A DNA stretch of 64,000 bases from Anagrus nilaparvatae (lineage: Eukaryota; Arthropoda; Insecta; Hymenoptera; Mymaridae). Below are positions 1-12,470 of this stretch, piece by piece. The translations under genes and the position numbers were made by a program. The notes below the pieces were generated by a model. The model did not search any database. It saw only the letters and a program-made list of their open reading frames with translations, and was not told where the DNA came from. Every line of letters starts with the position of its first letter. Position 1 is the first letter of the stretch. The stretch lies in NCBI GenBank assembly GCA_022575985.1, contig JAKSXM010000220.1, positions 1-64,000 on the forward strand, read 5' to 3'.

Positions 1-1590
1 GTCTGCACTCGTTCGCTACGCTCACTCGTTCATACAACTGCATTAAAAGCCAAATCCTACTTTTTTTCCCTTGTTGAACAAATAGATATTTCCTCTGTAA
101 TATTAACGCTAAAATTAAGAGATTTTGACTGTAAAATTGATCACTTGTAAATTTTTTTATTTTAAACTAATTTAAAATAAGCGCGGGTAAACGGCGGAAC
201 TTTGATGGTCCGACATACTCGTCCAGAACCCAGATACCGATAAATCTCATAATTAAAGTAAGTCCCTAACTATTATGTTTCATTAGAAAATTCACTGCTG
301 AAATTAGAGGTTTCACTCAAGTTTATAGACCCCTGTCTGCAGGACTCTGAACATTTAACGCAGAATCATATGTAATTAATATTAATTTAAATTCACAATA
401 CAGTTGCCAATAAGTTAATCTTTTTAAGTAGTATATTCACTTAATACGTATTAAATATCCAGACTTATTACTTTTTATATAGACAATAAAAGATTGATTT
501 TCATGATAAAGCATAAAATCCATATAACAATAAAGCAGAGGTTATTGATTTAAACTCATAAACTCAATTCTGTTATAATATTATAAAAGTAGTACTTTTT
601 TATATAATAATTTGTAAGCAAAAAATTGAAACACTCGTTATAACAATGGTTTTTTCTATTACTTTTTATTATTAAGTAAGCATAAAATTCATACAATCAA
701 ATTTATATTCAAAGAAATATGCCCACTTAAATGGTTTTATTTAAAGTGTCAGAAATTCATCTTGTAATTTTTTGAGGTTTCTATTTAAAAAAATACTAAA
801 ATGTATATTTATATTGTGAAATTTAGAACAATAAAATTTATGTAAACCACAAAAAATTTAATATTTAATTTTAAAAATACACATTATGATAATTGATACT
901 AATTTAGAATATATAAACACATGAATTACAAAAAAAGTTTAGATCTTCAAGTTTAAATGCATAGTATGGTTTTATGTACTTTTTATTATTATTATTATTT
1001 AACAAAACCACAAGAAAATATCAGGTATATATACTCAGTTTACAAACCATACAAAAGCCAAAGACTTTAACTTAATCTTTTGTATTTATTTCCTTTGTAA
1101 ACTTACTCATATAGGTACAAGGGTTAATGTTAGATAATGCTAAAATAAGGTTTCAAAAACTCACTTATAGAACTAAAATTTGTGTAATAAAAATTTTTTC
1201 TTTTTAAAAGCTTAAATTAAAAAATTTATGCTAAAATTTTACCACAAAAATATGAAATTAGTATTTTACAATTTTGATTTTTAATTTCTAAGTTTCCTTG
1301 AAGCAATAATAATAATAAAGAATCATATAAATAACTTAAAGTCTAACTACTTTCACAGTTAGAATTATTTGTTTGTCTATTTCGTAAAAATTAGAAGCAT
1401 TTTAAAATAAAAAAGAAAGTTTTTGGTACAGTGCCAAATAATTTTTTATTTCAAGGCGAAAAATCGTCACTAAAAACATTGCTTTAAATATCCCAAATTT
1501 AAAGTGTAAATTCAATTTTAAGTTCAACACACAAGTTTTTAAAAGTCGAAGTAGTCTAATTTTTTCAACTATAGTAGATCCTCCATTTAT
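1..1590. other. gene-free AT-rich stretch, left edge
   Basis: No convincing exon on either strand; reading frames are short and made of low-complexity AT sequence. The first ~45 bases (Cs, Gs and 'cgttcgctacgctcactcg') resemble, in reverse complement, the left end of the inverted-repeat element near 9.46 kb, so the window probably starts inside a copy of that repeat. Around 180-235 there is a GC-richer patch with no recognisable function. A short TTA/TAA microsatellite lies near 985-1000. Confidence 0.5.
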
Positions 1591-1593
1591 ATG

Positions 1594-1929
1594 CACTGTA
1601 AAAAGTAACTTTCTTAGATTTACAAAAAAAATAGAATTTTTTCGAAAAATTCGAGAATCCTCGATTTTTTTAGTGATTTTACGAAAAAATGCAAATTGAC
1701 AACTATTTTTCGGAAATTTACAACTATTTTTTGTATATTTTCGAAAAAAATTGTAAATTATCAATTTTTCTTGCGAATTCACAAAAAAAATCGAGGATAA
1801 TCGAAGTTTTTGTTAATTTAGTAAATACACGATTTTTGTCGAATATTTACAAATTTTTTTGAAAAATTACTAATTTTTCAAAAATGTTCTAATTTTTTTG
1901 TTAATATAAGAAAGTTACTTTTTACAGTG
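1594..1929. mobile_element. MITE-like element with ~24-bp terminal inverted repeats
   Basis: The left end reads CACTGTAAAAAGTAACTTTC and the right end is its reverse complement, continuing for a few more bases on each side, so the termini form a near-perfect inverted repeat about 24 bp long. The 336-bp interior is AT-rich with repeated 'ttcgaaaaa' and 'aaaaaatcga' words and codes for nothing. No clean target-site duplication is visible, so the superfamily is unassigned. A minus-strand reading frame that crosses this element is an artefact of the repeat. Confidence 0.7.
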
Positions 1930-4357
1930 TACCAAACAAATTGAATATACAATTATATGTGGTAAGCTTTAATTTTAATATTTTTTTAAAATAGCTAACT
2001 GTTATATTTAATTATTACAGTCAGCAGTGTAAAAGAAACTAATATTTTCCGGCACAAATGAACCGCCCATATAGATTATTACTGTTATGAGAATCAGGAT
2101 GCGATAAATATTTTGTTAAAAATATTTTATTAGGCTGAGTTGTAAATGATGTTAATACATTTACTAATCTACTCTCTACTCTCTACAATTAATCACTTTT
2201 TAACTGCTGGGATTCAGGTTGAGATTTTAATTTTTTAAATTTCAAACAATTTTTATTATCAGAATTTGAGGGATATTTATGTTCTGATTATTTTTCGTTT
2301 TTTAATTAGCTGAGAACAATCAAGAGAACAATTCACAAACATGATCAAAATTTGTTCTGTTTCAAAGGATATGTACTTAATTTCACAACTTGTACTTTTG
2401 GATTTAAAAGGACATTCTGTATCTGATAAAACTGTCTTTCTCGAGTATTTCACTAAAGCAAATTATTCAGTGGAACAAAGCAATTATTTCTCAAGCTATT
2501 ATACTAATTATTTTAATTTCTTATGTACCCTCTTAGTCACTCTTAGTGGGTCACATTTTTGTCAAATTTTAAAAAAATTATACTTTAATTGTAAATTTTT
2601 TTCTAATTGCCAATTTTCGAATGAAAAGCGAAATGAAACAAAATGAAACTTAAAGTTTCTATTAAATCAGGCTTTTTTATATTTTAAAGAATTTGAAAAT
2701 GTTTACTATTTTTCAGGCAAAAAAAAATATTTTAGCAAGTACTCTCCTTAATTTTGGACTCCTAAATACTTTTTTGTTTAATTCCAACAAAAATATTTCA
2801 TTTGCCTCAATTTTCAGAAACTAAACAATGTAAAGGCTAAAAAAATTCAATTATTGTAAAAGGAGAAGCCAAGGGTCTTCCATAAAATACGTAACACAGT
2901 TACATAATGGGTGGCCTGTTGTTTAACTCTACTAAATGTTATGTTAATGTACACTCGAATGTACATCAAATTTTCATTGCATATATGATTGGTGGTATCA
3001 AAATTTTCTAATTTTGGCATTTTTCATATTCAGGACCCCGAGATTTTAGCTTAGCAATCCCAAAAATAGTACTTGACCTGACCTATTTGACATTTGGGGG
3101 GATATATCCCCGGTTTGGAATCTACAAGTCTTTTCAACCATTCAGACTTTTATGAAAAATCTGGAAAAATAAAGGGACCATCAAATTTGCAATCTGCAAT
3201 GCAGTTCCTATAAGACCTATTTTATTGTTTGAATTTCGTTATAGATTTTAAATATTGCAAAACAATTTTGAAAAGGGGTAGTTTTTGCTAATTCTAGGGT
3301 GTTAGACAAAATTTGCACAAACGAAACTTCTTTTTTTCCTAAATTTCTTTAATCTAATGTAACCAAAATCACAAACAATTTAAATAGACAGGATGGTAAC
3401 ATAAATCGTGCCTCCAAAATTGGCTGAAAGCTCTGTAATCAAGTTTCCATAAGTGAATTCAGAAGCAAATCCATGGCAAATCACAATAATTAAATTCATT
3501 TGATACAAATAAAGTGAAAAAAAAAAATTAATTAAAATTTTTTGCATTCAATATATATATAACGATGATATGAAGAGTTATTTGCAAGTTATTTTTATTT
3601 CTTATAAGTACATTTTATACCGATTAAAAAAACTCGTGCATAATACAAAACCATAAATATACATAAACGTGTTTTTGTCTTTGCAAATCTTAAACTTATC
3701 ACAAATGTCGTTCCTTTTTGTTTTGTTTTTTTTTCTTTATAATAATAGTTTATATATATATATATACACATACGCCAACTCTTAAAGAATCAACTTTTTA
3801 TATGTATAAAACTCTTCTCGCGAAAACTTGCGTCTTCAGCATTCCTGCTACTATAAAAATTCGTGCCCTTTTTATATATATATATACACACAAATACATG
3901 TATAACAATTTCCTCTCATTACTATTGCCTTAAGCATCACGATTTTCCATCCTTCCACAATATTATATGTGATAAAAAGTAACAACAAAAATATATATAT
4001 CCTTTAAGGTATTTTATTTTATACCAATACATTCATAAAAATCTTTAATAGTAGATGTTTGTATATTATGAAAAAAAAAATTGAAAAAAAATATCTTCCT
4101 TGGAACGCGACCTTGAAGTGGAGAACCTTTCAGATTATTATATATTTATATATATATATATAATTTGTGTCTGTGTGTTTTTTGTGCTCAACGACTGTTT
4201 TTTTTTATGGTATCACATAGTAGAAAATATCGATCTTATTTTTCAATTTATATGTATCTTATTTTTGGATCTAATGTAGGACAATATTTTATATGCGTAA
4301 TACTCTGTTTCATAATTATATACAATGAGCCTACACTGTAGGCATAACTATTATATG
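1930..4357. other. gene-free stretch
   Basis: Long AT-rich DNA without recognisable exons. A 101-codon plus frame at 2341-2646 has no family resemblance and coding-unlike composition, so it is not called. A short hairpin (ggggggatat/atatcccc type) lies near 3096-3113. Short TA/CA microsatellites occur near 3750-3770, 3875-3890 and 4140-4165. Confidence 0.5.
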
Positions 4358-5778
4358 GACTGTTATGAAAGCTTAATGAAATGGTATATGCTCTATTGAA
4401 ATGGTTATATATAAAGAGTTTTTAATCATTTTTTATTGGAATTAGAGATTTGAGTGGGAATTCAGAAAATAGTTATTGAAGTCACTGGAAAATCGTAAAT
4501 TTGCGAAAAATTTTAATTCTAGAAAAATAAATCTAGGAAAATAAAAATAACAATTTTTTTGACTGTTATGAAATCTTAATGAAATGGTATATGCTCTATT
4601 GAAATGGTTATATATAAAGAGTTTTTAATCATTTTTTATTGGAATTAGAGATTTGAGTGGGAATTCAGAAAATAGTTATTGAAGTCACTGGAAAATCGTA
4701 AATTTGCGAAAAATTTTAATTCTAGAAAAATAAATCTAGGAAAATAAAAATAACAATTTTTTTGACTGTTATGAAATCTTAATGAAATGGTATATGCTCT
4801 ATTGAAATGGTTATATATAAAGAGTTTTTAATCATTTTTTATTGGAATTAGAGATTTGAGTGGGAATTCAGAAAATAGTTATTGAAGTCACTGGAAAATC
4901 GTAAATTTGCGAAAAATTTTAATTCTAGAAAAATAAATCTAGGAAAATAAAAATAACAATTTTTTTGACTGTTATGAAATCTTAATGAAATGGTATATGC
5001 TCTATTGAAATGGTTATATATAAAGAGTTTTTAATCATTTTTTATTGGAATTAGAGATTTGAGTGGGAATTCAGAAAATAGTTATTGAAGTCACTGGAAA
5101 ATCGTAAATTTGCGAAAAATTTTAATTCTAGAAAAATAAATCTAGGAAAATAAAAATAACAATTTTTTTGACTGTTATGAAATCTTAATGAAATGGTATA
5201 TGCTCTATTGAAATGGTTATATATAAAGAGTTTTTAATCATTTTTTATTGGAATTAGAGATTTGAGTGGGAATTCAGAAAATAGTTATTGAAGTCACTGG
5301 AAAATCGTAAATTTGCGAAAAATTTTAATTCTAGAAAAATAAATCTAGGAAAATAAAAATAACAATTTTTTTGACTGTTATGAAATCTTAATGAAATGGT
5401 ATATGCTCTATTGAAATGGTTATATATAAAGAGTTTTTAATCATTTTTTATTGGAATTAGAGATTTGAGTGGGAATTCAGAAAATAGTTATTGAAGTCAC
5501 TGGAAAATCGTAAATTTGCGAAAAATTTTAATTCTAGAAAAATAAATCTAGGAAAATAAAAATAACAATTTTTTTGACTGTTATGAAATCTTAATGAAAT
5601 GGTATATGCTCTATTGAAATGGTTATATATAAAGAGTTTTTAATCATTTTTTATTGGAATTAGAGATTTGAGTGGGAATTCAGAAAATAGTTATTGAAGT
5701 CACTGGAAAATCGTAAATTTGCGAAAAATTTTAATTCTAGAAAAATAAATCTAGGAAAATAAAAATAACAATTTTTTT
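4358..5778. repeat. tandem satellite, 7 copies of a 203-bp unit
   Basis: The unit begins 'gactgttatgaaatcttaat' and restarts at 4358, 4561, 4764, 4967, 5170, 5373 and 5576, exactly 203 bp apart each time. By eye the copies are identical except that the first has gaaaGctt where the others have gaaaTctt. The array ends abruptly at 5778, where the eighth start diverges to 'aagtctgtta'. The unit is AT-rich, has no open frame and contains an internal 'tctag...ctagg' pair. Such uniformity implies very recent amplification, ongoing homogenisation or an assembly effect. Confidence 0.97.
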
Positions 5779-8700
5779 AAGTCTGTTAAAAAATTTTTGC
5801 AAAAAAGATTTATTTGCAAAATTATTTTAAAATTCTGAAATTTAATAATTTTTTTTAATATTTCAGGACGAGTACTTTTAGTCAACGGATGTAGGAATTA
5901 TTAATTTTACATTGCAAAAAACATAAAATTTATTGAAAAAATTGAAAAGAAAACCAAAATAATTGAATTAATATAGTATAATTATGGGTGGTACGAATAA
6001 ATTTTTTTATCCTCAAATTCAAGGTTTTTTCTTTTTTGTATCGATTTTAATTTAAAATAATTATATTTTTATAAAAATAAGTATACATTTCCTACTGGTA
6101 TCAAACGTATTTATGTACCGGAAATATATGGGACATTTTACACGAATTAAGTTGGTTTAAAATTAGCTTTTATAAACGTATTCAATCTTTCAGAATTCAT
6201 TATGATATAAAATATAGTAAAAAATTTTTAAAAAAAGGTTTAAAAATGAAGTAGAAATTTTGCTTGTCTTTGAATTATTTAGTGAGCAGTTTTCAGGCTT
6301 AATTTTTTTAAAATTAAAATGCATTTTGCTAAATTGATATTATAATTTCATTACTGAATGATAACTACAGTTCAACATAATTATACTAACCGAGTTATCT
6401 CACTGGCGAAAAGTAATTTAAAACTTTTTTTTCTAGAATCTACGTTTTCTTGAATGTTTTCTTTTCACATATAAGTTGCAATATTAAAATCTCAAAAGGT
6501 ATTCAGGATAGAATTGAAAATTGAAATTTCAAAAGGTGCTTAGGCAAAATTTTTTCAAAAAAGTATCTAAAAAAATTGAAAACTACTAAATTAACGCGAA
6601 GTACTCCATATTTAATCATAGGTGTACGTATAAAAACCATTAACCCTATAAATAATATATTTAAGACACACGTCTAAAATTCTTTGTAATTGAATTTCTA
6701 TTATTACCGTTAACTTCTATAAATACAATGTAGGTATATCAGATATAAATTTCTATAACGGAAATTGTACCTTTAATGAAAAGGGGAAATTTTTCCCTCC
6801 ATTATTATATTTTTGGCTTAGATACACTACGAATATAATCAGAAAAATAATTGATTATGCGAGTTTTTTTTTTAATACAGTGACAAAGTATAAAATCGAA
6901 TTCAATCCTTGGCCATAAAAAAGAATGTCCCAAAGCAGTTTTCGTGTGATCTGGGACATTTTTTAATTTTCAGGCCATAATTGGTACCTAAAAAACTATT
7001 TAATGAAAAATCAAAACTTTTCACAAAATTCTAATAAAAATTAATAATTATTTGCCATAAAGTTTTTACTGCATCAACTTTAAAAAATGTCAGCATAAAA
7101 AGCACATAAATAATATTTTCAAGTTCTAAAACGTCTAAAAAAACCCCATTTTTAACTCTAATTATTACACAATAATATTAATTAACCATAATTATTAGGT
7201 AATAAATCATTTTACCAAGAAAAAAAAACATTATTTCGTAATAACGAACCCATGCTCATAATACCCATCGCATAATCGGTCAAAAATACGTGGAAGATAT
7301 TTAACTTCTTCTGATGATGGTTATATATAATAATATTAAGGAATCAAAAACGTTTTGCCGAAAAAAGAAGTAAAGATAAAAAAAAAATAAAAAATTCAAC
7401 ACCGGAATGCAACCTGTTCCACTGTTTATAAGGGCTTTTTTTTTATTTTATTTTCATTCGCCAAATTATTTTTTTTTGTCGAATAAGGAAGTAGAAAAGA
7501 ACGGTTGACTTTATTATGCTTTTGGATAAACATATTTATGTGGATCACGCATGTTTGTGTGTTTAAAAAATATATACATTTTTTTTTTAATATACACCTG
7601 AAGACAAAAATTTTTATGCAAAAATATTTTTTTTAATATTGAAAATTATTTAAATTTTGAATTTTTTAAATATTACTTTTATGGCGGGAATTTTAAATTT
7701 ACAATTAAAAATTGATAATTTTGAAGGATTATTTAACACTGACCTTAAATAATCGAAAAAATTTTTTTAGCAAAAAAAAAACCGGTACAAATAAATCATT
7801 AAAAGATTGCATAGAAAAATACGTTCCTAAAAAAGCCTCTAAACTTACCTCGAGCCACATTCCGATGACTAAAAAATGTTGTACTTTATTATACATTTAA
7901 ATAAAATGCTATTAATTAATGTTGTAAAACACAATTATTTATCACTTTTAATTTTACAAATTTAACGTATCGTTGTCACTTATTGATAATTTTTTGCACT
8001 AAAATAACACTTTGAACACATACAATTATTAATTTTGTTAATGCGTTCCTAATATAGATCTATTTTAACGATTTTTTGCATATATATCCTAACGCATATA
8101 TTCAAAAAAAATCGAACTACTTTGGTGAACCGGTATTTTTGGCGCGGGTAACCAAGGAAGAAGGCACTCAAAAAGAAAAGGTGTTCGGTGCACCTATATT
8201 GTAAAAGTTAAGCCCGCGACTTGATGACGCCGGTTAACTTATTTTTTTTTATTTAAATTATAAATTTAAATTAATATAATTATTGATTTAAGCACTGATG
8301 AAAAAAATTTGTTAAAAATTATTATTTACTCTCAAAATACAATCATGTAATATATTAAATAATTTTTTTTGGTTTATAAATTTTTCATTAATAAATGCGA
8401 GTTATTCACAATATTAAAACAGGTATAATAATACTAAAATGCAATATAACGTAAACCAGCTCTTATTCGTGCGGCTCACAGCGCTCGACTGCTTTGCCGG
8501 AGTCGTTTAAGTTTTTTTTAACTCATAGGCACGGAGTACACCGTTCAGATAAGTTTAGTACCGTGGTCACGACTTTTTAAAATGAATCTTCCACTTTCAA
8601 GTACTATAATATTATTATTATTATTATTATAGTTTTTTACTATCACTAATACTAATACAATGCAACCAAAGAAATTAATTACCTCAAGTATATGCGAATT

Positions 8701-9410
8701 TATAATTAAAAGTTTATGCAACAAACTAACTTGTTTGAATAAAATATTTTATTTAAAATTTTTTTATAAATTTAAAAATTATTAGTAAAAATGTCACTTA
8801 TAAATTATTAAAGATGAAAAATTGAGTCCTCAAAATAGGGATGTTTTATACCAGGATTCATCGAATACGTTCCAAAACTAAAAAGTACAAATAAAAATGA
8901 ATTCTCCCATTAATATTTAGTTCGTCTAATATTTTTGAACGTCCTTTATAGGTACAATCGTCAATTTTATAAGCAATTTATTTAATTCTTTTTTCAATAC
9001 TTAATATTTTTGAACCCCGGAAAACTGCATGCTACCAAAAATTAGAATTTCGTGCACCTCAAAAGTCTTATAACAATTAAGGGAGTATTGAAACATATTA
9101 ATTACAAGGTATTTTATACTTCTTACACCTTTTACAAGTCATTAAGACACAAAACAAATTTACATAAAATTCTAAATATTTAAATGGTAAAAAAATAAAG
9201 AATTATGAATTCCAAGCTTGGAATACAGCCCCCCCAATCGTCTAAATAATTAGGTAAAAATTTCACACGTTTTCTTTTTATATACGCATAAAACAAATCT
9301 ATAAGTAAGAGTTACGAATGATCTTTCAAGGGCCAAGCAAGTTTTACTCAAATCTCGAACAGTTCATTAGGCAATGCAAGTTTTCGAATGGGAATCAAAT
9401 TTCGAAATAC
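5779..9410. other. gene-free stretch with weak splice-like signals
   Basis: No gene recognised. A short inverted repeat (aatgtccca / tgggacatt) sits at about 6926-6960. On the minus strand 'ggctcgag|gtaagttt' near 7845-7855 looks like a good 5' splice site preceded by an ATG (M-W-L-E), and GC-richer patches at about 8140-8235 and 8455-8520 could be promoter or 5' UTR of a gene reading leftwards. None of this is strong enough for a gene call. Confidence 0.35.
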
Positions 9411-9416
9411 CTTAAA

Positions 9417-9826
9417 ATAGCTATTTTTTAAACAAGGGATACAATGTTTGTTTTGATTATGCATGCAGTTGTATGCAAGAGCAAACGTAGCGAGCGAGTG
9501 TAGGCAGCATGCAAAAGTCGAACCCCATGTTTTGTTCCAACAAAAACATAGTTTTACATATAATGGGCAAAAAAGCCGTCTAGGTAGGGTAGAAAATAGG
9601 CTTTTTTACCCTGGATATGTAAAATACTTTATATCGCGGCATAAAATATGGGGTTCGATCACGAAAAATTTTTATTAAAATTTGAAGTCAACTGAAATGC
9701 AACTTAATCGAGTTTGGTGTAAACATGCCCGACCTTTGCATGCTGTCTACAGCTCTTGCATACAACTCCATGTAGGTACAAAATCAAAACCAATATTTTG
9801 ACCCTTGATAAGAAATAGCTATTACC
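9417..9826. mobile_element. inverted-repeat element (~410 bp), non-autonomous
   Basis: Both ends carry related sequence in opposite orientation: 'aatagctatt...caaggg', then 'ttttgatt', then 'gttgtatgcaagagc', then 'agcatgcaaa'. The arms are about 100 bp with substitutions and small gaps. The centre is non-coding; the 71-codon plus frame at 9463-9678 lies wholly in the repeat. Related pieces occur at the left window edge (1-45) and near 13855-13885 ('gcttgcaaaagtcgaacccc'), so this is a dispersed family. Confidence 0.65.
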
Positions 9827-9989
9827 TCAGGCTCTTGGTCTATTTATTTTTAACTTATTCATATTGTATATAATTATATAGTCTGGTTTCCCTTGTGAAG
9901 CTCCCAAAAAATTCTACGAAAATGAATTAATTTAGCTGAAACCTATAGTGGAATCTTCTCAGAAAGACCTAAGGAAAAACTCTCTTAAA

Positions 9990-10320
9990 AAAAAAATTCC
10001 CGATTTTTAAATGAGGCGAAAAACACCCTTCAATTCCCCTCCCCCATTGATCCAAAAAATTAAAAATAACCTAGTGGGTATTTTTGGCCGCTAAATCTGA
10101 ATCTGACATCAAAAACCAAGTTAAAAGGATATAACACCCTTATTTTCACCCTTTCACCCCTAAAAAATAATATTTTTCAAAAATAGATTTTTTTTAGTTT
10201 TTATTGGATCTAGTAGGTATTATGGGCCGCTAAATCAGAATCTGACCTCAATAACCAAGTAAAGGGGTGTTCACCCTTATTTTCACTCTTTCGACCCTTG
10301 AAATTTAATATTTTTTAAAA
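9990..10320. repeat. two tandem ~140-bp units with 'ggccgctaaatc..aatctgac' core
   Basis: Two diverged units are spaced about 139 bp apart (cores at ~10086 and ~10225). Each has the order 'ctagt(g/a)ggtat', 'ggccgctaaatc', 'aatctgac.tcaa.aaccaagt', then 'cacccttattttcac'. The unit architecture resembles the 'gggtcgctgatc' units in the foldback elements at 38-39.6, 47.5-48.3 and 57.1-58.7 kb. Confidence 0.6.
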
Positions 10321-10702
10321 ATTGATTGAAAAACTCATTCGACAGCGCAATTGGGTAAATTACTTGGTTTTACCCAACGTGAATAAGTAAAACCTACTGA
10401 TTTACCCATTCGAATGGATGATTTTACCTATTGGAGTTTAGTAGGTAGACAAAGGTAGAAGACAAAGGTAATAAATTTTGCTTTTATTTATTGTTAATAA
10501 TTTTTTTCTACCTACTAACAAAAACCAATTACCGCCCAGGCAGCCAAAACGTGCCACTTTATTAATACTGGCTTAGATTTTCATTAAAAATTAAATTTTA
10601 AAATTGTTTTAAGACTAGAAACTCATGAGGAAACTAATTTTTGAATCATTTTTTATCAACAAACTCTCAGAAAATGTCTACAAAGGGCGGAAATTTAAAA
10701 AA

Positions 10703-10752
10703 CAAGCGATTTTAGCCCTGTTTTGGCCACAAAACAGGGCTAAAATCGCTTG
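10703..10752. repeat. perfect 23-bp hairpin with 4-base loop
   Basis: Starts CAAGCGATTTTAGCCCTGTT and ends with the exact reverse complement; the loop is GCCA. The right-hand copy of this repeat near 13.8 kb has only one arm of the hairpin followed by different sequence, so the palindrome was created locally by duplication or inversion of one arm. Confidence 0.95.
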
Positions 10753-10788
10753 ACGTAAGTCTTTACTATTCGTAAAATTGTATGTTTT

Positions 10789-11102
10789 TTTACCTTCTAA
10801 TTAGCGCCTGGGGGTTTTCGAGGTTGCTAATTTCAAATATGAGCTCCAAAAAATGCTAAATCTTCTTTTAGGGGTGGAAAATTGGAGTGAAAAAACGGTG
10901 AAAATAAAAATAAAAATCAAATCGAAAACCCTACGATATAGTTTTTCAAGTAAAAATAAAGTATTTTATAAAAATATATTTTTTACCCCATTTCACCCTA
11001 ATTTTCTACCCCTAGAAGAAGTTTTATGATTTTTTTGAGTTCATATTTAAAATTAGCAACCACGAAAACCCCCAGGCACACTAATTAGAAGAAAAAATAC
11101 CC
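10789..11102. mobile_element. foldback MITE (~310 bp, ~110-bp arms)
   Basis: The left arm begins 'taccttctaattagcgcctg' and the right arm ends with its diverged reverse complement ('cacactaattagaagaa'). Matching continues through 'gggggttttcg.ggttgctaat', 'aaatatgaactc' and 'ttcttctaggggt.gaaaatt'. The centre is AT-rich. There are no coding frames and no evident target duplication. Confidence 0.75.
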
Positions 11103-11249
11103 TGCCAACTAGCTGGTACTAAGGTTCCTCAAACAATGAGCTTAATACATTAATATGCCACTGATATCACCGTTTACAACCATGCAATCATACATACATT
11201 TCTCTCTTAATTCCATAATAGTTGTGAAATATCACCGGTTACAATATTT

Positions 11250-11690
11250 TCAGATATTAGTACTTTCATGGAATTATATCAGGTATTATGTTATATAGTT
11301 ATTATGTATTCAAAAAAAACAAAAATATTGCAGGTTTTTTAATTTTGAGAGAAAATTTTTGAAAAAATTTGGTATCAGATCCAAAAAATGACTAAACAAA
11401 CGTTCTAAAACTAGTACTTTAATTTCAAATAAATTAGGTACTACGTCCAAAAAGAAAAAAAAAATTGGTGTTTTTTGTATTTTTTCGTCAAAAAAATTTT
11501 GGGAAAAAAATTTATAAAAAATTAAGTAAAAGATTCGAGATATCGAGTAAAAATCATACTTTCAAATGTAAGTACTTTCGTGGAAATAAATGAGGTATTA
11601 CATCCAAATTAAAAAAAAAAGTACCTAGAGCTTTTTTGATAAGAAAATTTTTGAAAAAAAAATTAGGTCTTAAAAAATAAAAAATAATTA
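11250..11690. repeat. three diverged ~155-bp tandem units
   Basis: The phrase 'agtacttt...gga/caaat.aattaggtatta/c..tccaaa' recurs near 11262, 11413 and 11569, each time followed by A-rich sequence and 'gaaaatttttgaaaaaa'. Identity is only moderate by eye. No reading frame persists. Confidence 0.5.
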
Positions 11691-12053
11691 GTCTCATGTC
11701 GGCAGCACCCAGTGTCGCATAGCTCAAAAAAACAAGTATTTTTATGTAAGTTTAATACATTAACAATATTGTTAATATAAAAATGTTTTTAAATTCTCAT
11801 ATTGTTCATTAGTAATTAAGACAAAATTATATAATTTTTGTATTCAGATCACCTGAAGAGGCCAACGGATTTGTTGGTGAAATATTGTGAAATAAAAAAA
11901 TTGTTACACATCAAATTAATTTGTATTGTTTTATTTATTTTAAATAATTTGAAACAATAAAAAATTAAGTTCAGCTCCAATTCTGGTCAATAAAATATTA
12001 TTTTTACTTTTTTAACTCCGTAAGGTTTATGAAATATCACTAATTACATACGT

Positions 12054-12080
<27 letters not shown>
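12054..12080. repeat. CA microsatellite
   Basis: About 13 uninterrupted AC dinucleotides, lying between diverged repeats. Confidence 0.95.
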
Positions 12081-12084
<4 letters not shown>

Positions 12085-12470
12085 GACTTTTTTTGAAAAT
12101 CGGTTTTTTAGCTTCCTGAGGTCTCAAAACGTGCTTATATATACTACACTATGAAAAATATAGAGTATTGCCAAGCTATGCGAAGTTGACGCAACCTAAG
12201 CGCGAAGGTAAATACGGCGAAGCGAATATTTACTTGAATCAACTTAAACAGTGACTTGACGGGAGATCCCGTGATTCAATTGAAAGCAAGCTTCTTTCAG
12301 CAAAATATTAGCTTGATACAAAAAATATAATTGAGCTAATTTAAGCTAATTCGAATTTGTTATATCCAAATATAACATTGAAATAAATTCAACCTTATCT
12401 TAGACATAAAAAAAAATATAGTACAAACCCGTAAATATAATATACTCCCTGATTTAGGGAGTTATAACTC

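Noticed and set aside
1402..1782. 126-codon minus-strand ORF
   Set aside because: Low-complexity Lys/Phe/Asn/Arg content; it runs through the MITE at 1594-1929 and has no family resemblance.
2341..2646. 101-codon plus-strand ORF
   Set aside because: No recognisable domain, no splice or promoter context and AT-driven composition.
3718..3933. 71-codon ORF rich in Tyr/Ile
   Set aside because: Produced by TA/CA microsatellites.
4358..5778. CRISPR-like array
   Set aside because: The 203-bp units are identical throughout with no unique spacers; this is a plain tandem satellite in a eukaryotic genome.
7300..7345. Possible second hammerhead core (ctgatgatgg)
   Set aside because: No GAAA block or complementary stems follow.
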